A DNA stretch of 64,000 nucleotides from an uncultured Acidobacteriia bacterium (GTDB lineage Bacteria; Acidobacteriota; Terriglobia; Bryobacterales; Bryobacteraceae): the NCBI GenBank assembly GCA_903909435.1, contig CAIVVT010000255.1, forward strand, positions 1-64,000, read 5' to 3'. Both the position numbers and the translations under genes were made by a program. Below the pieces are notes generated by a model. That model was not told the DNA's origin and did no database searches. It was given only the letters and a program-made list of their open reading frames with translations. Positions 40,380-49,225 of this stretch are shown in pieces (position 1 is the first letter of the stretch; each line of letters begins with the position of its first letter).

Positions 40380-41759
40380 CTAGCGCAGGTTGAACTTCTT
40401 CATCTTGTAACGCAGCGTGTCGCGCGTGATGCGCAGCAGCCGGGCCGCCTGGGTCTGATTGCCCGCCGTCTTCTCCAGAGCGCCCACCAGCAACCGGCGT
40501 TCGCTCTCCTCGAGCGACAAGCCTTCATCGGGGATTCGGGGCGGAGCGGGGTTGCGGACGGCGATTCCGTCGGGCCCTGCGACGTGGATGGAGGCATCCT
40601 CGCTCACCGTAATCGGGAGGCTGGTGGTTCCGATCAGGGTCGAATCCTCAAGAATCATCGCGCGTTCGATCGCGTTGCGAAGTTCCCTTACGTTGCCTGG
40701 CCAATCGTAGTGGACCAAAAGGTCCATTGTCTCCGGGGTGAGACCCTGGATCTGCCGCTTGAACTTCTTGTTGTAGTGCTGGACGAAGAAGTTGGCCAAT
40801 GCGGGAATGTCTTCCTGGCGCTCCCGCAGCGGGGGAATCGTAATGTGGATCACGTTCAGGCGGAAGTACAGGTCCTGGCGGAATGCGCCCTCTTTGACGG
40901 CCTCACGCAGGTTCTTGTTGGTCGCTGCGACAACGCGCAGATCGACTTTGATGTCCTTCAACCCGCCCAGCCGCCGGAACTCCTGCTCTTCCAGCACGCG
41001 CAGCAGTTTGGCCTGCAGCATCAGCGGAATCTCGCCGATTTCGTCCAGGAACAGCGTACCCTTGTCGGCGAGCTCGAAAATGCCCCGTTTCTGGGATCGG
41101 GCGTCGGTAAACGCTCCCTTTTCGTACCCGAAAAGCTCACTTTCGAGCAGGGTTTCGGGGATCGCGGCGCAATTGATGGCGATGAAGGGCTCGGCCTGCC
41201 GCGTGCTCTGGTAGTGCAGCGACTTGGCGATCAGGTCCTTGCCGGTCCCATTCTCGCCCTCGATCAGAACCGTGGTCGCTTCGCTGATGGCCACCCGGCG
41301 AACGAAGTTCAGCACGTCGCGCATGCCGGGCGACTCGGAAACGATCTCGCGCTTCTGGGGTTCGACTTCGGCGGTAACGTCTTTAATGGTGGCGACGGCG
41401 CCCTCCAGCGTGCCGTTGTCGGCGAACAACTGGGAGGTGTGAATCAATACCAGCCGTTCCAGCCCGGATTCGGTGTGCAGCCGGACGGTGGCGTTGTGGC
41501 CATTGCCCTGGATCAGCCCAGCCTGCATGCCGCAGCCGGTGTCGCACATCTGGCAGTGGAACATCTCGCGGCAATCCCGGCCAACGATGTCCTCGGCGCT
41601 GATGCTGAACATGCGTTCCGCGGCCGCGTTGACGCCGGTGATGACGTGGTTGGCGTCGTAGAGTACCAGGGCATCAGACAACTGGTCGAAGACGTGACCG
41701 AGTATCTTCGAGTTCTGCCAGCCTGTCGTGAGCTTTGCCATGCTTTCGGGACGCCCCAT
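40380..41759 (-). CDS. Sigma-54 enhancer-binding activator with cysteine-bearing PAS domain
   Basis: 459 residues. An N-terminal PAS domain (about 20-130) carries four cysteines in [18 protein letters not shown] (Cys63, 69, 72, 76), a candidate redox or metal centre. The AAA+ domain follows: Walker A GENGTGKD (168-175), the sigma-54 contact loop GAFTDA (215-220; the usual form is GAFTGA) and Walker [11 protein letters not shown] Fis-type helix-turn-helix at the C-terminus reads [20 protein letters not shown] chose the ATG at 41759 (second choice 41741), since longer frames add non-homologous residues. It lies divergently from a cytochrome operon that has a -24/-12 promoter, so it very likely regulates that operon. 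Confidence 0.92.
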   Translation of the reverse strand: MGRPESMAKLTTGWQNSKILGHVFDQLSDALVLYDANHVITGVNAAAERMFSISAEDIVGRDCREMFHCQMCDTGCGMQAGLIQGNGHNATVRLHTESGLERLVLIHTSQLFADNGTLEGAVATIKDVTAEVEPQKREIVSESPGMRDVLNFVRRVAISEATTVLIEGENGTGKDLIAKSLHYQSTRQAEPFIAINCAAIPETLLESELFGYEKGAFTDARSQKRGIFELADKGTLFLDEIGEIPLMLQAKLLRVLEEQEFRRLGGLKDIKVDLRVVAATNKNLREAVKEGAFRQDLYFRLNVIHITIPPLRERQEDIPALANFFVQHYNKKFKRQIQGLTPETMDLLVHYDWPGNVRELRNAIERAMILEDSTLIGTTSLPITVSEDASIHVAGPDGIAVRNPAPPRIPDEGLSLEESERRLLVGALEKTAGNQTQAARLLRITRDTLRYKMKKFNLR

Positions 41760-41776
41760 CTTATGCCTGATTGTAA

Positions 41777-41832
41777 CTTGTAAGAAGCGGACAAGCGAGT
41801 ACGGAATGGGGCAATTCACGCAATTTTGTGAA
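41777..41832. promoter_or_regulatory. Candidate upstream activator sites
   Basis: Two imperfectly spaced palindromes lie 90-140 bases upstream of the -24/-12 promoter: CTTGT-N9-ACAAG (41777-41795) and TTCAC-N8-GTGAA (41815-41832). This is the usual position for enhancer sites of sigma-54 activators, and the activator gene starts only 18 bases to the left. Binding is inferred, not shown. Confidence 0.4.
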
Positions 41833-41917
41833 CCAGCAATGGGGAAAAGGTCGCTCGGGAGTCGCGGCACAGAGTGGAATCGCCCACATCCACTTGAAAT
41901 CTCAGCAAGATCCCCAC

Positions 41918-41933
41918 TGGCCCTTTGATTGCA
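41918..41933 (+). promoter_or_regulatory. Sigma-54 (-24/-12) promoter
   Basis: TGGCCC-TTTGA-TTGCA matches the sigma-54 consensus TGGCAC-N5-TTGCA at ten of eleven positions with exact spacing. It points rightwards toward the receiver-like gene at 42092 and the cytochrome genes beyond it. A transcript would start at about 41946. The 332-base gap 41760-42091 contains no other gene. Confidence 0.75.
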
Positions 41934-42091
41934 TGTCCGGATGCATGAGCGCGGCCCGTGGTGAAATGCCCCCTGGCCGGAAGGCTCTGGATTCATCGGC
42001 GCGGTTCGGCGGGTTCCGCACCGGCAAGGAGAACGCGTACTGTCAGGCACAAGGCTCGTTGCCGCTGCGGAGACGACGGAAGGACCACTGT

Positions 42092-42472
42092 ATGAATTGC
42101 ATCCAGTTGGCATTGAGTAATGCGGCGAAGGCGGATCTGCTGCGCAGTCTGCTATCCCGCAGCACCCAACTGCCGGTCCGCTGTGTGGACAAGCCCTGCA
42201 TCGAGGAAGCTTGCGTGGTAGTGGTGGACCCCGCGCACATGCGGATGATCCCTGCGCCGCTGGCCTTTCCCGAGCGGGTGGTTCTTATCACACAAAACGA
42301 TCCCAATCACTTGAAAGACGCGTGGGAAGCCGGCGTCAATTCAGTCGTCAGCGAGCAGGATCCGCCCAATACGGTAGTTCTCGCGATTTTGTCGGCATGT
42401 CTGCGCAGCGGCTCGATGAGCCCAAGACATGTCACCGGGCGACCGTCGAAGGATCCTCCGGATGCGCGCTGA
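42092..42472 (+). CDS. Receiver-like single-domain protein
   Basis: 126 residues with a pattern of alternating hydrophobic strands like a CheY-type receiver (CIQLALSN, ACVVVVDPAHM, RVVLITQND, HLKDAWEAGVNSVVSEQDPP). The Asp of VVVVDPA could be the phosphorylation site, but the N-terminal acidic pair is missing (LALSNAAK) and the usual Lys near the end of strand 5 is not evident. It may be a pseudo-receiver or unrelated alpha/beta domain. The ATG at 42092 has GGAAGGA eight bases upstream; a longer frame from 41828 lacks a site. It is first behind the sigma-54 promoter. Confidence 0.72.
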   Translation: MNCIQLALSNAAKADLLRSLLSRSTQLPVRCVDKPCIEEACVVVVDPAHMRMIPAPLAFPERVVLITQNDPNHLKDAWEAGVNSVVSEQDPPNTVVLAILSACLRSGSMSPRHVTGRPSKDPPDAR

Positions 42473-42513
42473 GGTCCGCAAGCGAAGTGTCTGAGTAGGG
42501 TAGGAGTACTGAC

Positions 42514-42804
42514 ATGACGGAATCGAAGTTTTTACCATATGCGATTGCGTGGGTGGTGCTGCTTGTCGTCGTGGTCATATTGGCGATTGTGCGTAGCAAG
42601 GTCGCCAGCGAAGAGGACGACACCATCAAGCTGAGCGACGGCGAGGTGGCCGCGATTTCCTCGCAGGTCCAAGTGGCGAAGAAGCTCTCGACCATCGAGG
42701 CGGCCGGCAAGTGGCTGACCGTGCTGCTGGTGGTGAGCGGATTGATCATGGCCGGATTGTACGGCTGGGCATTGTTCACCAGCCAGGACATGTTCGCGAA
42801 ATAG
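42514..42804 (+). CDS. Small two-helix membrane protein
   Basis: 96 residues with two membrane helices (about 9-27 and 67-87) joined by a charged loop with coiled-coil tendency (SKVASEEDDTIKLSDGEVAAI). TAGGAG eight bases before the ATG supports the start. It lies between the receiver-like gene and the CbcL-like cytochrome, in the same direction, and may be an accessory or assembly subunit of the membrane cytochromes. I recognise no family. Confidence 0.75.
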   Translation: MTESKFLPYAIAWVVLLVVVVILAIVRSKVASEEDDTIKLSDGEVAAISSQVQVAKKLSTIEAAGKWLTVLLVVSGLIMAGLYGWALFTSQDMFAK

Positions 42805-42812
42805 ATTTGCCG

Positions 42813-42852
42813 GGGTGGGCGTTCGGTCGACTAGCCCGTTAGCCCACCCTTT
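42813..42852 (+). terminator. Hairpin, possible partial terminator inside the operon
   Basis: GGGTGGGC (42813-42820) pairs perfectly with GCCCACCC (42842-42849) around a 21-base loop, followed by TTT. It stands between the small membrane protein and the cytochrome gene and may attenuate transcription into the cytochromes or stabilise the upstream message. Confidence 0.5.
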
Positions 42853-42903
42853 GTCCCTGATGCTTGGGGTGTGATGGAGGCAGGCCAAGGAGTATCCGAG
42901 GTC

Positions 42904-44598
42904 ATGGCCGGTGAGGATATCTTTGTGCCTAGCTCTTTTCTAAGAACCTGTCTGTGCCTGCTCGTACTAGCCGCGGTTCGTGCCTGGGGGCAGACTCCGG
43001 CCACCGCTACGGTTCCCAATTCAAAATGCGCCGAGTGCCACGACGTTGAGACGAACCTGAAGAAGTCGGCGCATTCCGGCCAGGCTTGCACTTCGTGCCA
43101 CGTGAAGCATGAGGAGTATCCTCATCCGGAGGGTGTGCCCAAGCCTGCCTGTGTGAACTGCCATCAACTCGAAGTTCAGAACTTCTGGCAAAGCGTGCAT
43201 GGCGGCGAGATCAAGAAGGGCAACGAATCCGCGCCGAACTGCGACACTTGCCACGGCTCGACCCATGACATAGTCTCCACCAAGACCGAGGAGTTCAAAA
43301 AGGGCAGCCCGGACACCTGCGGCATGTGCCACGACAAACAAGCCGCCGAATACAAGACCAGCGTCCACGGCAAAGCGGTGGAGCGCGGAGTCACCGCCGC
43401 GCCGGTCTGTACCGATTGCCACACCAGCCACTCGATCATGCGTCCGAAGAACCCGGAGTCGAGCGTCTTCGCGAACAAGGTGCCCGAGACTTGCGGACGC
43501 TGCCACGGCGATGTCCGCCTGATGAGCCGCTTCGGAATCCCGGCGGACCGCATCACCACCTTCAATTCCAGCTTCCATGGGCTCGCCCTGAAGTCCGGTT
43601 CCCAGACCGTCGCCGATTGCGCTTCCTGCCATGGGTACCACGGCATTCTGCCCTCCAGCGACCCGAAGTCGCCCACGAACCCCAAGAACCTGGCGCACAC
43701 CTGCGGCGTATGCCACCCGGGTGCGGGCAGCCGTTTCGCCATCAGTTCCATTCATTCCCGGGAAGGCGACAAGGCCCCCCTGCCGATTCAGTGGGTGCAG
43801 TTGTTTTACTTGCTCGTGATCCCCGGAACGCTGGCGTTCATGGCGGTTCACCACCTCGGCGACTTCCTGCGCAAGCTCACGCAGCTCCGGTTCCAGGGCC
43901 GGAACGTGCCGTCGCGCATGCTGCGCCCCGTCGTTTTCACTCACAGGATGTATGTCCTGGAGCGCATTGAGCACGGGCTCCTGTCGCTCAGCTTCATCGT
44001 GCTGGCGTACACCGGATTTGCGCTGCACTATCCCGACGCGTGGTGGGCCCGTCCGCTGCTCAGTTTCGAGCACACCTACCCGATTCGCGGAGTCGTGCAC
44101 CGCACCGCCGGGACGATCCTGGTGCTTACGGCGATTCTGCACCTGCTGACCATCGTATTCAGCCGCAAGCTAAGAACCCACTGGACCGAGTTCCTGCCGC
44201 GCGTGTCAGACATCCGGGAGATGATGGAAGGGCTGATGTGGCGTTTGGGCATGAAGTCCGAGAAGCCGTATTACTCAGCGCACGGCTACATCGAGAAGAT
44301 CGAATACTGGGCGCTGGTCTGGGGCACTGCCGTGATGGCGTTGACCGGCATGGTGCTCTGGTTCAACAACTGGACGTTGAGCGCGATGCCCAAGGTGTGG
44401 ATGGACGTGATGCGTTCGATCCATTACTATGAAGCCGTTCTGGCCACGGCCGCCATCGTGATCTGGCACATGTACACCGTGATCTTCGACCCCGACGTTT
44501 ATCCGATGGACCCCGGCTGGTGGACTGGGCATAGCCCCCGGCCCATGAGCGAGGGCGCCTACGGATCGGCTCACGAGAGCAAACACGCGGGTGATTGA
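42904..44598 (+). CDS. Nine-heme cytochrome c / diheme cytochrome b fusion (CbcL-like architecture)
   Basis: About 564 residues. An export signal (LRTCLCLLVLAAVRAWG) precedes nine CxxCH motifs in order: CAECH, CTSCH, CVNCH, CDTCH, CGMCH, CTDCH, CGRCH, CASCH and CGVCH. The C-terminal third has at least five membrane helices of the FdnI/HydC-type cytochrome b (FTHRMYVLERIEHG, VVHRTAGTILV, YWALVWGTAVMALTGMVLW, IVIWHMYTVIF, with His pairs for b hemes). Nine c hemes fused to such a b domain is the layout I recall for Geobacter CbcL, an inner-membrane quinol oxidase of metal respiration. The role is inferred to be electron exit from the quinone pool. Start: ATG at 42904, alternative 42871. Confidence 0.88.
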   Translation: MAGEDIFVPSSFLRTCLCLLVLAAVRAWGQTPATATVPNSKCAECHDVETNLKKSAHSGQACTSCHVKHEEYPHPEGVPKPACVNCHQLEVQNFWQSVHGGEIKKGNESAPNCDTCHGSTHDIVSTKTEEFKKGSPDTCGMCHDKQAAEYKTSVHGKAVERGVTAAPVCTDCHTSHSIMRPKNPESSVFANKVPETCGRCHGDVRLMSRFGIPADRITTFNSSFHGLALKSGSQTVADCASCHGYHGILPSSDPKSPTNPKNLAHTCGVCHPGAGSRFAISSIHSREGDKAPLPIQWVQLFYLLVIPGTLAFMAVHHLGDFLRKLTQLRFQGRNVPSRMLRPVVFTHRMYVLERIEHGLLSLSFIVLAYTGFALHYPDAWWARPLLSFEHTYPIRGVVHRTAGTILVLTAILHLLTIVFSRKLRTHWTEFLPRVSDIREMMEGLMWRLGMKSEKPYYSAHGYIEKIEYWALVWGTAVMALTGMVLWFNNWTLSAMPKVWMDVMRSIHYYEAVLATAAIVIWHMYTVIFDPDVYPMDPGWWTGHSPRPMSEGAYGSAHESKHAGD

Positions 44599-44635
44599 GC
44601 GAGATGAGTCCGATTCGATTCCGGGAGGGTATTGG

Positions 44636-46072
44636 ATGCGCCGTTTGAAGGAGTTTGTCGCTCCACTCGTCTACCTGTCGAGCAACATCACGAGCCTGAT
44701 TGGCGTCGTGCTGGTGACCACGGCGACCGTGCTGTGGCTTTTCCTGCTGCCCAGTTTCATCAAGGGCGAACCGGGTAACGCCTACACGGGCATTCTCGAG
44801 TTCATGCTGCTGCCGGGCGTGTTCTTCGCCGGCCTGGTGTTGATCCCCCTGGGCATCCATTTCTACCGCGTCGGCCACCGTAACGAACTGCCGCCGGTCT
44901 TTCCCGATATCGACCTGCAGAACGAGCGCTTCCGCCGGCTGCTGATGTTCGTGGGCGTGACGACGATTCTGAACCTGATCATCGGAGCGCAGTTCTCTTA
45001 CCGTGCCGTGTCCTACATGGAGTCCGCCACGTTTTGCGGGCAGACCTGCCACACGGTGATGAAGCCGGAGTACACGGCCTACCAGAACTCTCCGCACGCG
45101 CGCGTCGCGTGCGTGAGCTGTCACATCGGCCCGGGGGCCAACTGGTTCGTGAAGAGCAAACTGTCCGGCACCTGGCAGGTCATTTCAGTGACCTTCAATT
45201 TGTATCAGCGCCCGATCCCGACCCCCGTCAAGGCTTTGCGGCCGGCACGCGAGACCTGCGAAGTCTGCCACTGGCCGCAGAAGTTCGCCGGCAATCGCGT
45301 ACACATTATCGACAAGTTCACCGACGACGAACAGACCCGGCACCTGAAAACCGTTTTGATGCTGAAGATCGGTGGCGGCGGCGGCTACGAGGGCATTCAC
45401 GGCGCCCATATGGGCCCCGGCGTCGAGGTCACCTATGGCCATTCCGACGAGAAGCGCCAGACCATTCCGTGGGTCCAGTATTCGCGCAATGGGGACAAGA
45501 CGATCTTCAAGGCGGAGGGTTTCAAGGACGCCGACATGGGCAAACTGGAGATGCGCACGATGGACTGCATCGATTGCCATACCCGGCCCGCGCACAGCTA
45601 CAAACTGCCCGAACGCGCCGTGGACGAGGCCCTGGCGAGAGGTCTGATGGACGCCTCATTGCCCTTCGTGCGCAAGACCGCCCTCTCGATCATCAAGGTC
45701 GATTACGCGACCACGGCCGACAGCGAGCGGGAGATCCCGAAGCGCTTCATGGCTTATTACCAGCAGGCCTACCCCGCGCTCTGGCAGTCGAAGCGCCCGG
45801 CCATCGAAAGCACGGCCAAGGCCGTGATGGCGGCCTTTGCCGAGAACGTGTTTCCCGAGATGCGGGTGAAGTGGGGCGTCTACCCCAACAACCTGGGACA
45901 CACCGACTATCCTGGCTGCTTCCGTTGCCACGACGAGCGCGCCGGTGACAAGGGGAACAAGACCATCCCCATGGACTGTGATACGTGCCACAAGAAGCTC
46001 GCGGAGGACGAAGAGTCTCCCAAGATTCTCAGCGAACTCGGTTTGACGCCCGCGACCGGCGGGACGAAGTAG
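44636..46072 (+). CDS. NapC/NirT-type multiheme cytochrome c
   Basis: About 478 residues. Two N-terminal membrane helices (LIGVVLVTTATVLWLFLLPS and FMLLPGVFFAGLVLIPLGIHF) are followed by a third near residue 90. The first heme motif is of the CxxxCH type (FCGQTCHTVM), as in many NapC/NirT proteins. CVSCH, CEVCH, CIDCH, CFRCH and CDTCH follow, giving six likely c hemes. Such proteins oxidise menaquinol and pass electrons to periplasmic reductases. GGGAGGG eight bases before the ATG at 44636 fixes the start; a GTG at 44591 overlapping the upstream gene is less likely. No terminal reductase is present, so the final acceptor is unknown. Confidence 0.9.
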   Translation: MRRLKEFVAPLVYLSSNITSLIGVVLVTTATVLWLFLLPSFIKGEPGNAYTGILEFMLLPGVFFAGLVLIPLGIHFYRVGHRNELPPVFPDIDLQNERFRRLLMFVGVTTILNLIIGAQFSYRAVSYMESATFCGQTCHTVMKPEYTAYQNSPHARVACVSCHIGPGANWFVKSKLSGTWQVISVTFNLYQRPIPTPVKALRPARETCEVCHWPQKFAGNRVHIIDKFTDDEQTRHLKTVLMLKIGGGGGYEGIHGAHMGPGVEVTYGHSDEKRQTIPWVQYSRNGDKTIFKAEGFKDADMGKLEMRTMDCIDCHTRPAHSYKLPERAVDEALARGLMDASLPFVRKTALSIIKVDYATTADSEREIPKRFMAYYQQAYPALWQSKRPAIESTAKAVMAAFAENVFPEMRVKWGVYPNNLGHTDYPGCFRCHDERAGDKGNKTIPMDCDTCHKKLAEDEESPKILSELGLTPATGGTK

Positions 46073-46115
46073 CACGCTGCTGGTCGCCTGACGGGTTGCC
46101 GCCCGGCGGCGGTTG

Positions 46116-46211
46116 CGAAAAGGCCAAACCGCTGATTTTAGCGGGCCCGGTCCGTAAGTGACTGAAGCGAAACAGCCATTTCCTGCAAACCGCTAAATCT
46201 CAGCGGTTTGC
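46116..46211 (-). repeat. Dispersed repeat family B, copy 2
   Basis: Read on the minus strand it opens with a perfect hairpin (GCAAACCGCT 46185-46194 and AGCGGTTTGC 46202-46211), followed by AGGAAATGGCTG, TCACTTACGGAC and a second AGCGGTTTGGCC. The order and spacing match copy 1 at 30374-30470. It lies between convergent genes and may also terminate the gene at 46217. Confidence 0.7.
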
Positions 46212-46216
46212 GGGCA

Positions 46217-46675
46217 TCAGCCCATGAACGAGAACTGAGGGGATGCGTCGTCCGTTTCACCGGATGGCGTTCTGCCGTACAGCTTGCGGGCGAGTTGGAA
46301 CTGTCTGGTGGCTGCGGTTTTCCTGGTCGCTCTGGCATTGGCTTTTGACTCCGGGGCGCCGCCCACTGCCGGGTTCCCGGCAGACGTCCTGGGAGCGGCA
46401 TTCATGATCATCTGGGACGGAGCCTGGTTCAACACCAGCGCGAGGGTCTGCAACTGGGATTGGGCCAGGAGATCCACCGGCGATTGGCCCGGCAGTTGGC
46501 CCGGGGCCGGCGGTGCGTTGGCGGCATGCGCCGGCTGATCGCGGGAAGGCAGCGCGGGCACGGCCCAATTGGCGGTGGCGTGGGGTTGCAACAGGTCAAT
46601 CAGAGTCGAGACGCTGGGCATTGCGGCCATCGGCGCGGCTCGTCCCGGGTTGCAGGAATCTGACACTCCACCCAT
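46217..46675 (-). CDS. Hypothetical protein, Ala/Pro/Gln-rich
   Basis: 152 residues, low in complexity, rich in Ala, Pro, Gln and Ser, with a basic stretch near residues 108-135 (KANARATRKTAATRQFQLARKLYG). No signal peptide, membrane helix or known domain. The only support is an open frame with a very good ribosome-binding site (AAGGA five bases before the ATG at 46675) and a transcription unit bounded by repeat copy 2. It could be a disordered regulatory or nucleoid-associated protein, or not a real gene. Confidence 0.5.
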   Translation of the reverse strand: MGGVSDSCNPGRAAPMAAMPSVSTLIDLLQPHATANWAVPALPSRDQPAHAANAPPAPGQLPGQSPVDLLAQSQLQTLALVLNQAPSQMIMNAAPRTSAGNPAVGGAPESKANARATRKTAATRQFQLARKLYGRTPSGETDDASPQFSFMG

Positions 46676-46742
46676 AGCGTCCTTATCGTTAGGGACGCTC
46701 CCGAGCTTGAGACTTTAATCGAAGCCTCGCGCGTGTGCTGGC

Positions 46743-47609
46743 CTAAACGCTGACCACCGGGCTCCGGCTCTCGCGAATGATCGAGTACGCGTTGGCCCGC
46801 AATCGCCCGAAGACTCCGGCGGCGGACCCGCGTCCAATCACGAGCAGGTCGGTTTCCAGGTCGCCAGCGAGATCGCAGACAGTTCGCGAAATCTCCCCGC
46901 TTCCGATATGCAGCGGAGCCTCGACATTGAGCCGCTTCTGGAGTTGCGCGATCTCCTCCTTGACTGCACTTTCGACCTGAAAACGCCATTCCGGGTCAAA
47001 ATACTCGCCCGCGTGGCCGTCGAAAGCCGGTGTCGCGTGGACCAGTGCCAGTTTGGCCCCCGAATCCCGGGCAAAGCGTGAGGCCCACATCAGCGTGCGT
47101 TCGCTTTGCGGCCCCAGGTCGAGCGCCGCGGTCACCTGCCGGAACTGGACCTTCTGCGAGGAGGACGCATCCAGATGGACGCCGGTCCAGACCGGGCAGT
47201 CCGCATCGTGCAGCACTTTCGCGGTGACTGAACCCAGGATGAAGCGCCGGAACGGCCCGTACCCGTGGGTCGGCATGACAATCAATCCGGCCCCGGATTC
47301 GTGGGCCATGGAGACGATCGTGCCGGCGGGATCGCCTTCGCGCATCAGCCGGTCCGTGTGAGCGGCTGGCAACTCCCCGGTCATGAACGCCTGCAGGTCT
47401 TGCTCCACCTGCTCGGCGCGAAACCGGTACTGCTCCTCAAGCAGCGGCCCGGCCACCTCCATGGCGCTGAACTCGTAGTGCGCGGGTGGGAGCACGTGCA
47501 ACAGGGTGATGTGACTGCCAAAGATGCCGTGAAGCGCCTCGGCGTAGAAGGCCGCACCCCTGCAGCGCTCGGAGAAATCGACGGGAACCAGGATCTTGCT
47601 AAGAGGCAT
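46743..47609 (-). CDS. Universal stress protein with two UspA domains
   Basis: 288 residues in two tandem UspA folds. The first begins SKILVPVDFSE and has the ATP-binding signature GLIVMPTHGYGPFRRFILGSVT, which matches the G-x2-G-x9-G-S/T rule. The second begins QVTAALDLGPQSE and ends with DLLVIGRGSAAGVFGRL, a degenerate version. GGAGGT five bases before the ATG at 47609 fixes the start. Such proteins respond to starvation, oxidative or respiratory stress. The nearby respiratory operon and CoA-transferase give context but no proof of a link. Confidence 0.92.
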   Translation of the reverse strand: MPLSKILVPVDFSERCRGAAFYAEALHGIFGSHITLLHVLPPAHYEFSAMEVAGPLLEEQYRFRAEQVEQDLQAFMTGELPAAHTDRLMREGDPAGTIVSMAHESGAGLIVMPTHGYGPFRRFILGSVTAKVLHDADCPVWTGVHLDASSSQKVQFRQVTAALDLGPQSERTLMWASRFARDSGAKLALVHATPAFDGHAGEYFDPEWRFQVESAVKEEIAQLQKRLNVEAPLHIGSGEISRTVCDLAGDLETDLLVIGRGSAAGVFGRLRANAYSIIRESRSPVVSV

Positions 47610-47761
47610 ATCGGACCTCCGCACAAACTCTACACCGGATCGTGCCGATTTGGAACTATCAAGAGCGGGTGCTCCGAAATTGAGCCCGGCTGGGTCGGCT
47701 CTCCAGAGCCCGCATTGGCTGGTTTGCGGGCGCTGGAGCGCCGCCCCGCATTGCGCAGGTT

Positions 47762-49063
47762 TCAGCTTCGAATCCAGAGCTTCGACGCGGTGCGTTCGAG
47801 TTCGCTCCGGAAGGCGGGATGGGCGATGGAAATGAGCAACTCCGCGCGCTGCCGTACGCTTCGCCCGAACAGATTCACCGCGCCGAATTCCGTGGCCACC
47901 CAGCGCACGTCGCCGCGCGAAGTGACCACGCCCGCGCCTGGCTTCAGGCGGGGCACGATGCGGGACATGGTCCCATCCTTGGCGGTGGAGGGCAGCGCAA
48001 TCACCGCGACTCCCTGCGGGGCATGGGCCGCGCCGCGAACGAAGTCCACCTGGCCGCCGATCCCGCTGAAGGGCACCGAACCGATGGAATCGGCGCACAC
48101 CTGACCGCCCAGATCGATCTCCAGGGCCGAGTTGACCGCCACCATGCGGCGGTTGGCTGCAATCACGGCCGGTGAGTTCACATATTGATTCGGAAGGAAC
48201 TCGAAGACCGGGTTGTCGTGAATGTAATCGTACAGGGCGCGCGAGCCCATGGCGAAGGCAGCGACAGCCTTGTGGGGATGCAGCGTCTTTTTGGCGTTGG
48301 TCACGGCGCCACATTCGATCAGCGGGATCAAGCCGTCGGAAAACATCTCGGTGTGCACGCCCAGGTCGCGCCGGTCTTTGAGTTGCGCGAGCACGGCATC
48401 CGGGATGCCCCCTACGCCGATCTGCAGAGTCGCTTCGTCCGGGATGAGCGCCGCCACGTGCCGGGCGATTTCGACGTGAGTGGCGGTGATTTCGCCCTGA
48501 CTGAACTCGGGCAGGGGCCGCTCCTGCTCGACGATGGCAGCGATGTCGTGCGCGGTCAGGAACGAGTCGCCGAGCGTACGGGGAACGCGCGGGTTCACCT
48601 GGACGATCAGGTGCCGTGCGGCGCGCGCCGCGCTGAGCGAGATGTCCACGGCCGCGCCGAGACTCATATGGCCGCTGCGGTCCGGCGGCGAGACCTGAAT
48701 CAGCGCCACATCCAGCGGCAGCACGCCGTTGCTGAAGAGGCTCTCGACCTCGTGCAGGAACACCGGAATGAAGTCGGCGCGGCCGGCCTGCACCGCGTTT
48801 CTGGTATTAGCCGCGATGAAGAGCGCGTTATGGCGGCAATGCGGGGCGTATTCCGGCGCGCAGTAAGGAGCCGGACCCAGGTTGATGCAGTGCAGGATCT
48901 CCACGCCGCTCAGCGCCATCACCCTGCCGCACAGCGCCTCGATCAAGGCCTGCGGCGCGCCGGCCGCCATGTGAATGAACACGCGCTGGCCGCTCTGGAG
49001 CACGCCGAGCGCCGCCTCCGCCGTGGTCTTCTTCTGCTCGTAAACGCTGCGCCAGTCGGGCAT
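47762..49063 (-). CDS. Acetyl-CoA hydrolase/transferase family protein
   Basis: 433 residues of the family I CoA-transferases (4-hydroxybutyrate/butyryl-CoA:acetate transferase type). The catalytic glutamate lies in LGVHTEMFSDGLIPL, and GVGGIPDAV and the C-terminal GIGGQVDFVRGAA complete the CoA-binding parts. The reaction is transfer of CoA between short-chain acids. I chose the ATG at 49063 (MPDWRSVYEQKKTT); a frame to 49162 adds an arginine-rich tail that is not part of the family. It precedes the universal stress gene on the same strand with a 150-base gap. Confidence 0.92.
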   Translation of the reverse strand: MPDWRSVYEQKKTTAEAALGVLQSGQRVFIHMAAGAPQALIEALCGRVMALSGVEILHCINLGPAPYCAPEYAPHCRHNALFIAANTRNAVQAGRADFIPVFLHEVESLFSNGVLPLDVALIQVSPPDRSGHMSLGAAVDISLSAARAARHLIVQVNPRVPRTLGDSFLTAHDIAAIVEQERPLPEFSQGEITATHVEIARHVAALIPDEATLQIGVGGIPDAVLAQLKDRRDLGVHTEMFSDGLIPLIECGAVTNAKKTLHPHKAVAAFAMGSRALYDYIHDNPVFEFLPNQYVNSPAVIAANRRMVAVNSALEIDLGGQVCADSIGSVPFSGIGGQVDFVRGAAHAPQGVAVIALPSTAKDGTMSRIVPRLKPGAGVVTSRGDVRWVATEFGAVNLFGRSVRQRAELLISIAHPAFRSELERTASKLWIRS

Positions 49064-49225
49064 GGGAGTTCCGGCACCCAACCTATCATGGGGAGCCGGG
49101 TTGCTGCGACCCCCTGCCCGCGCGAATCTGAATCGGAAGGTCCGATTTGCACATCGGCCCACAACTCAAGGACCGTAACATCTGCCTGCCACGCCTGCGA
49201 TCGCGCGGAGCCGCTCTGATGCCGC

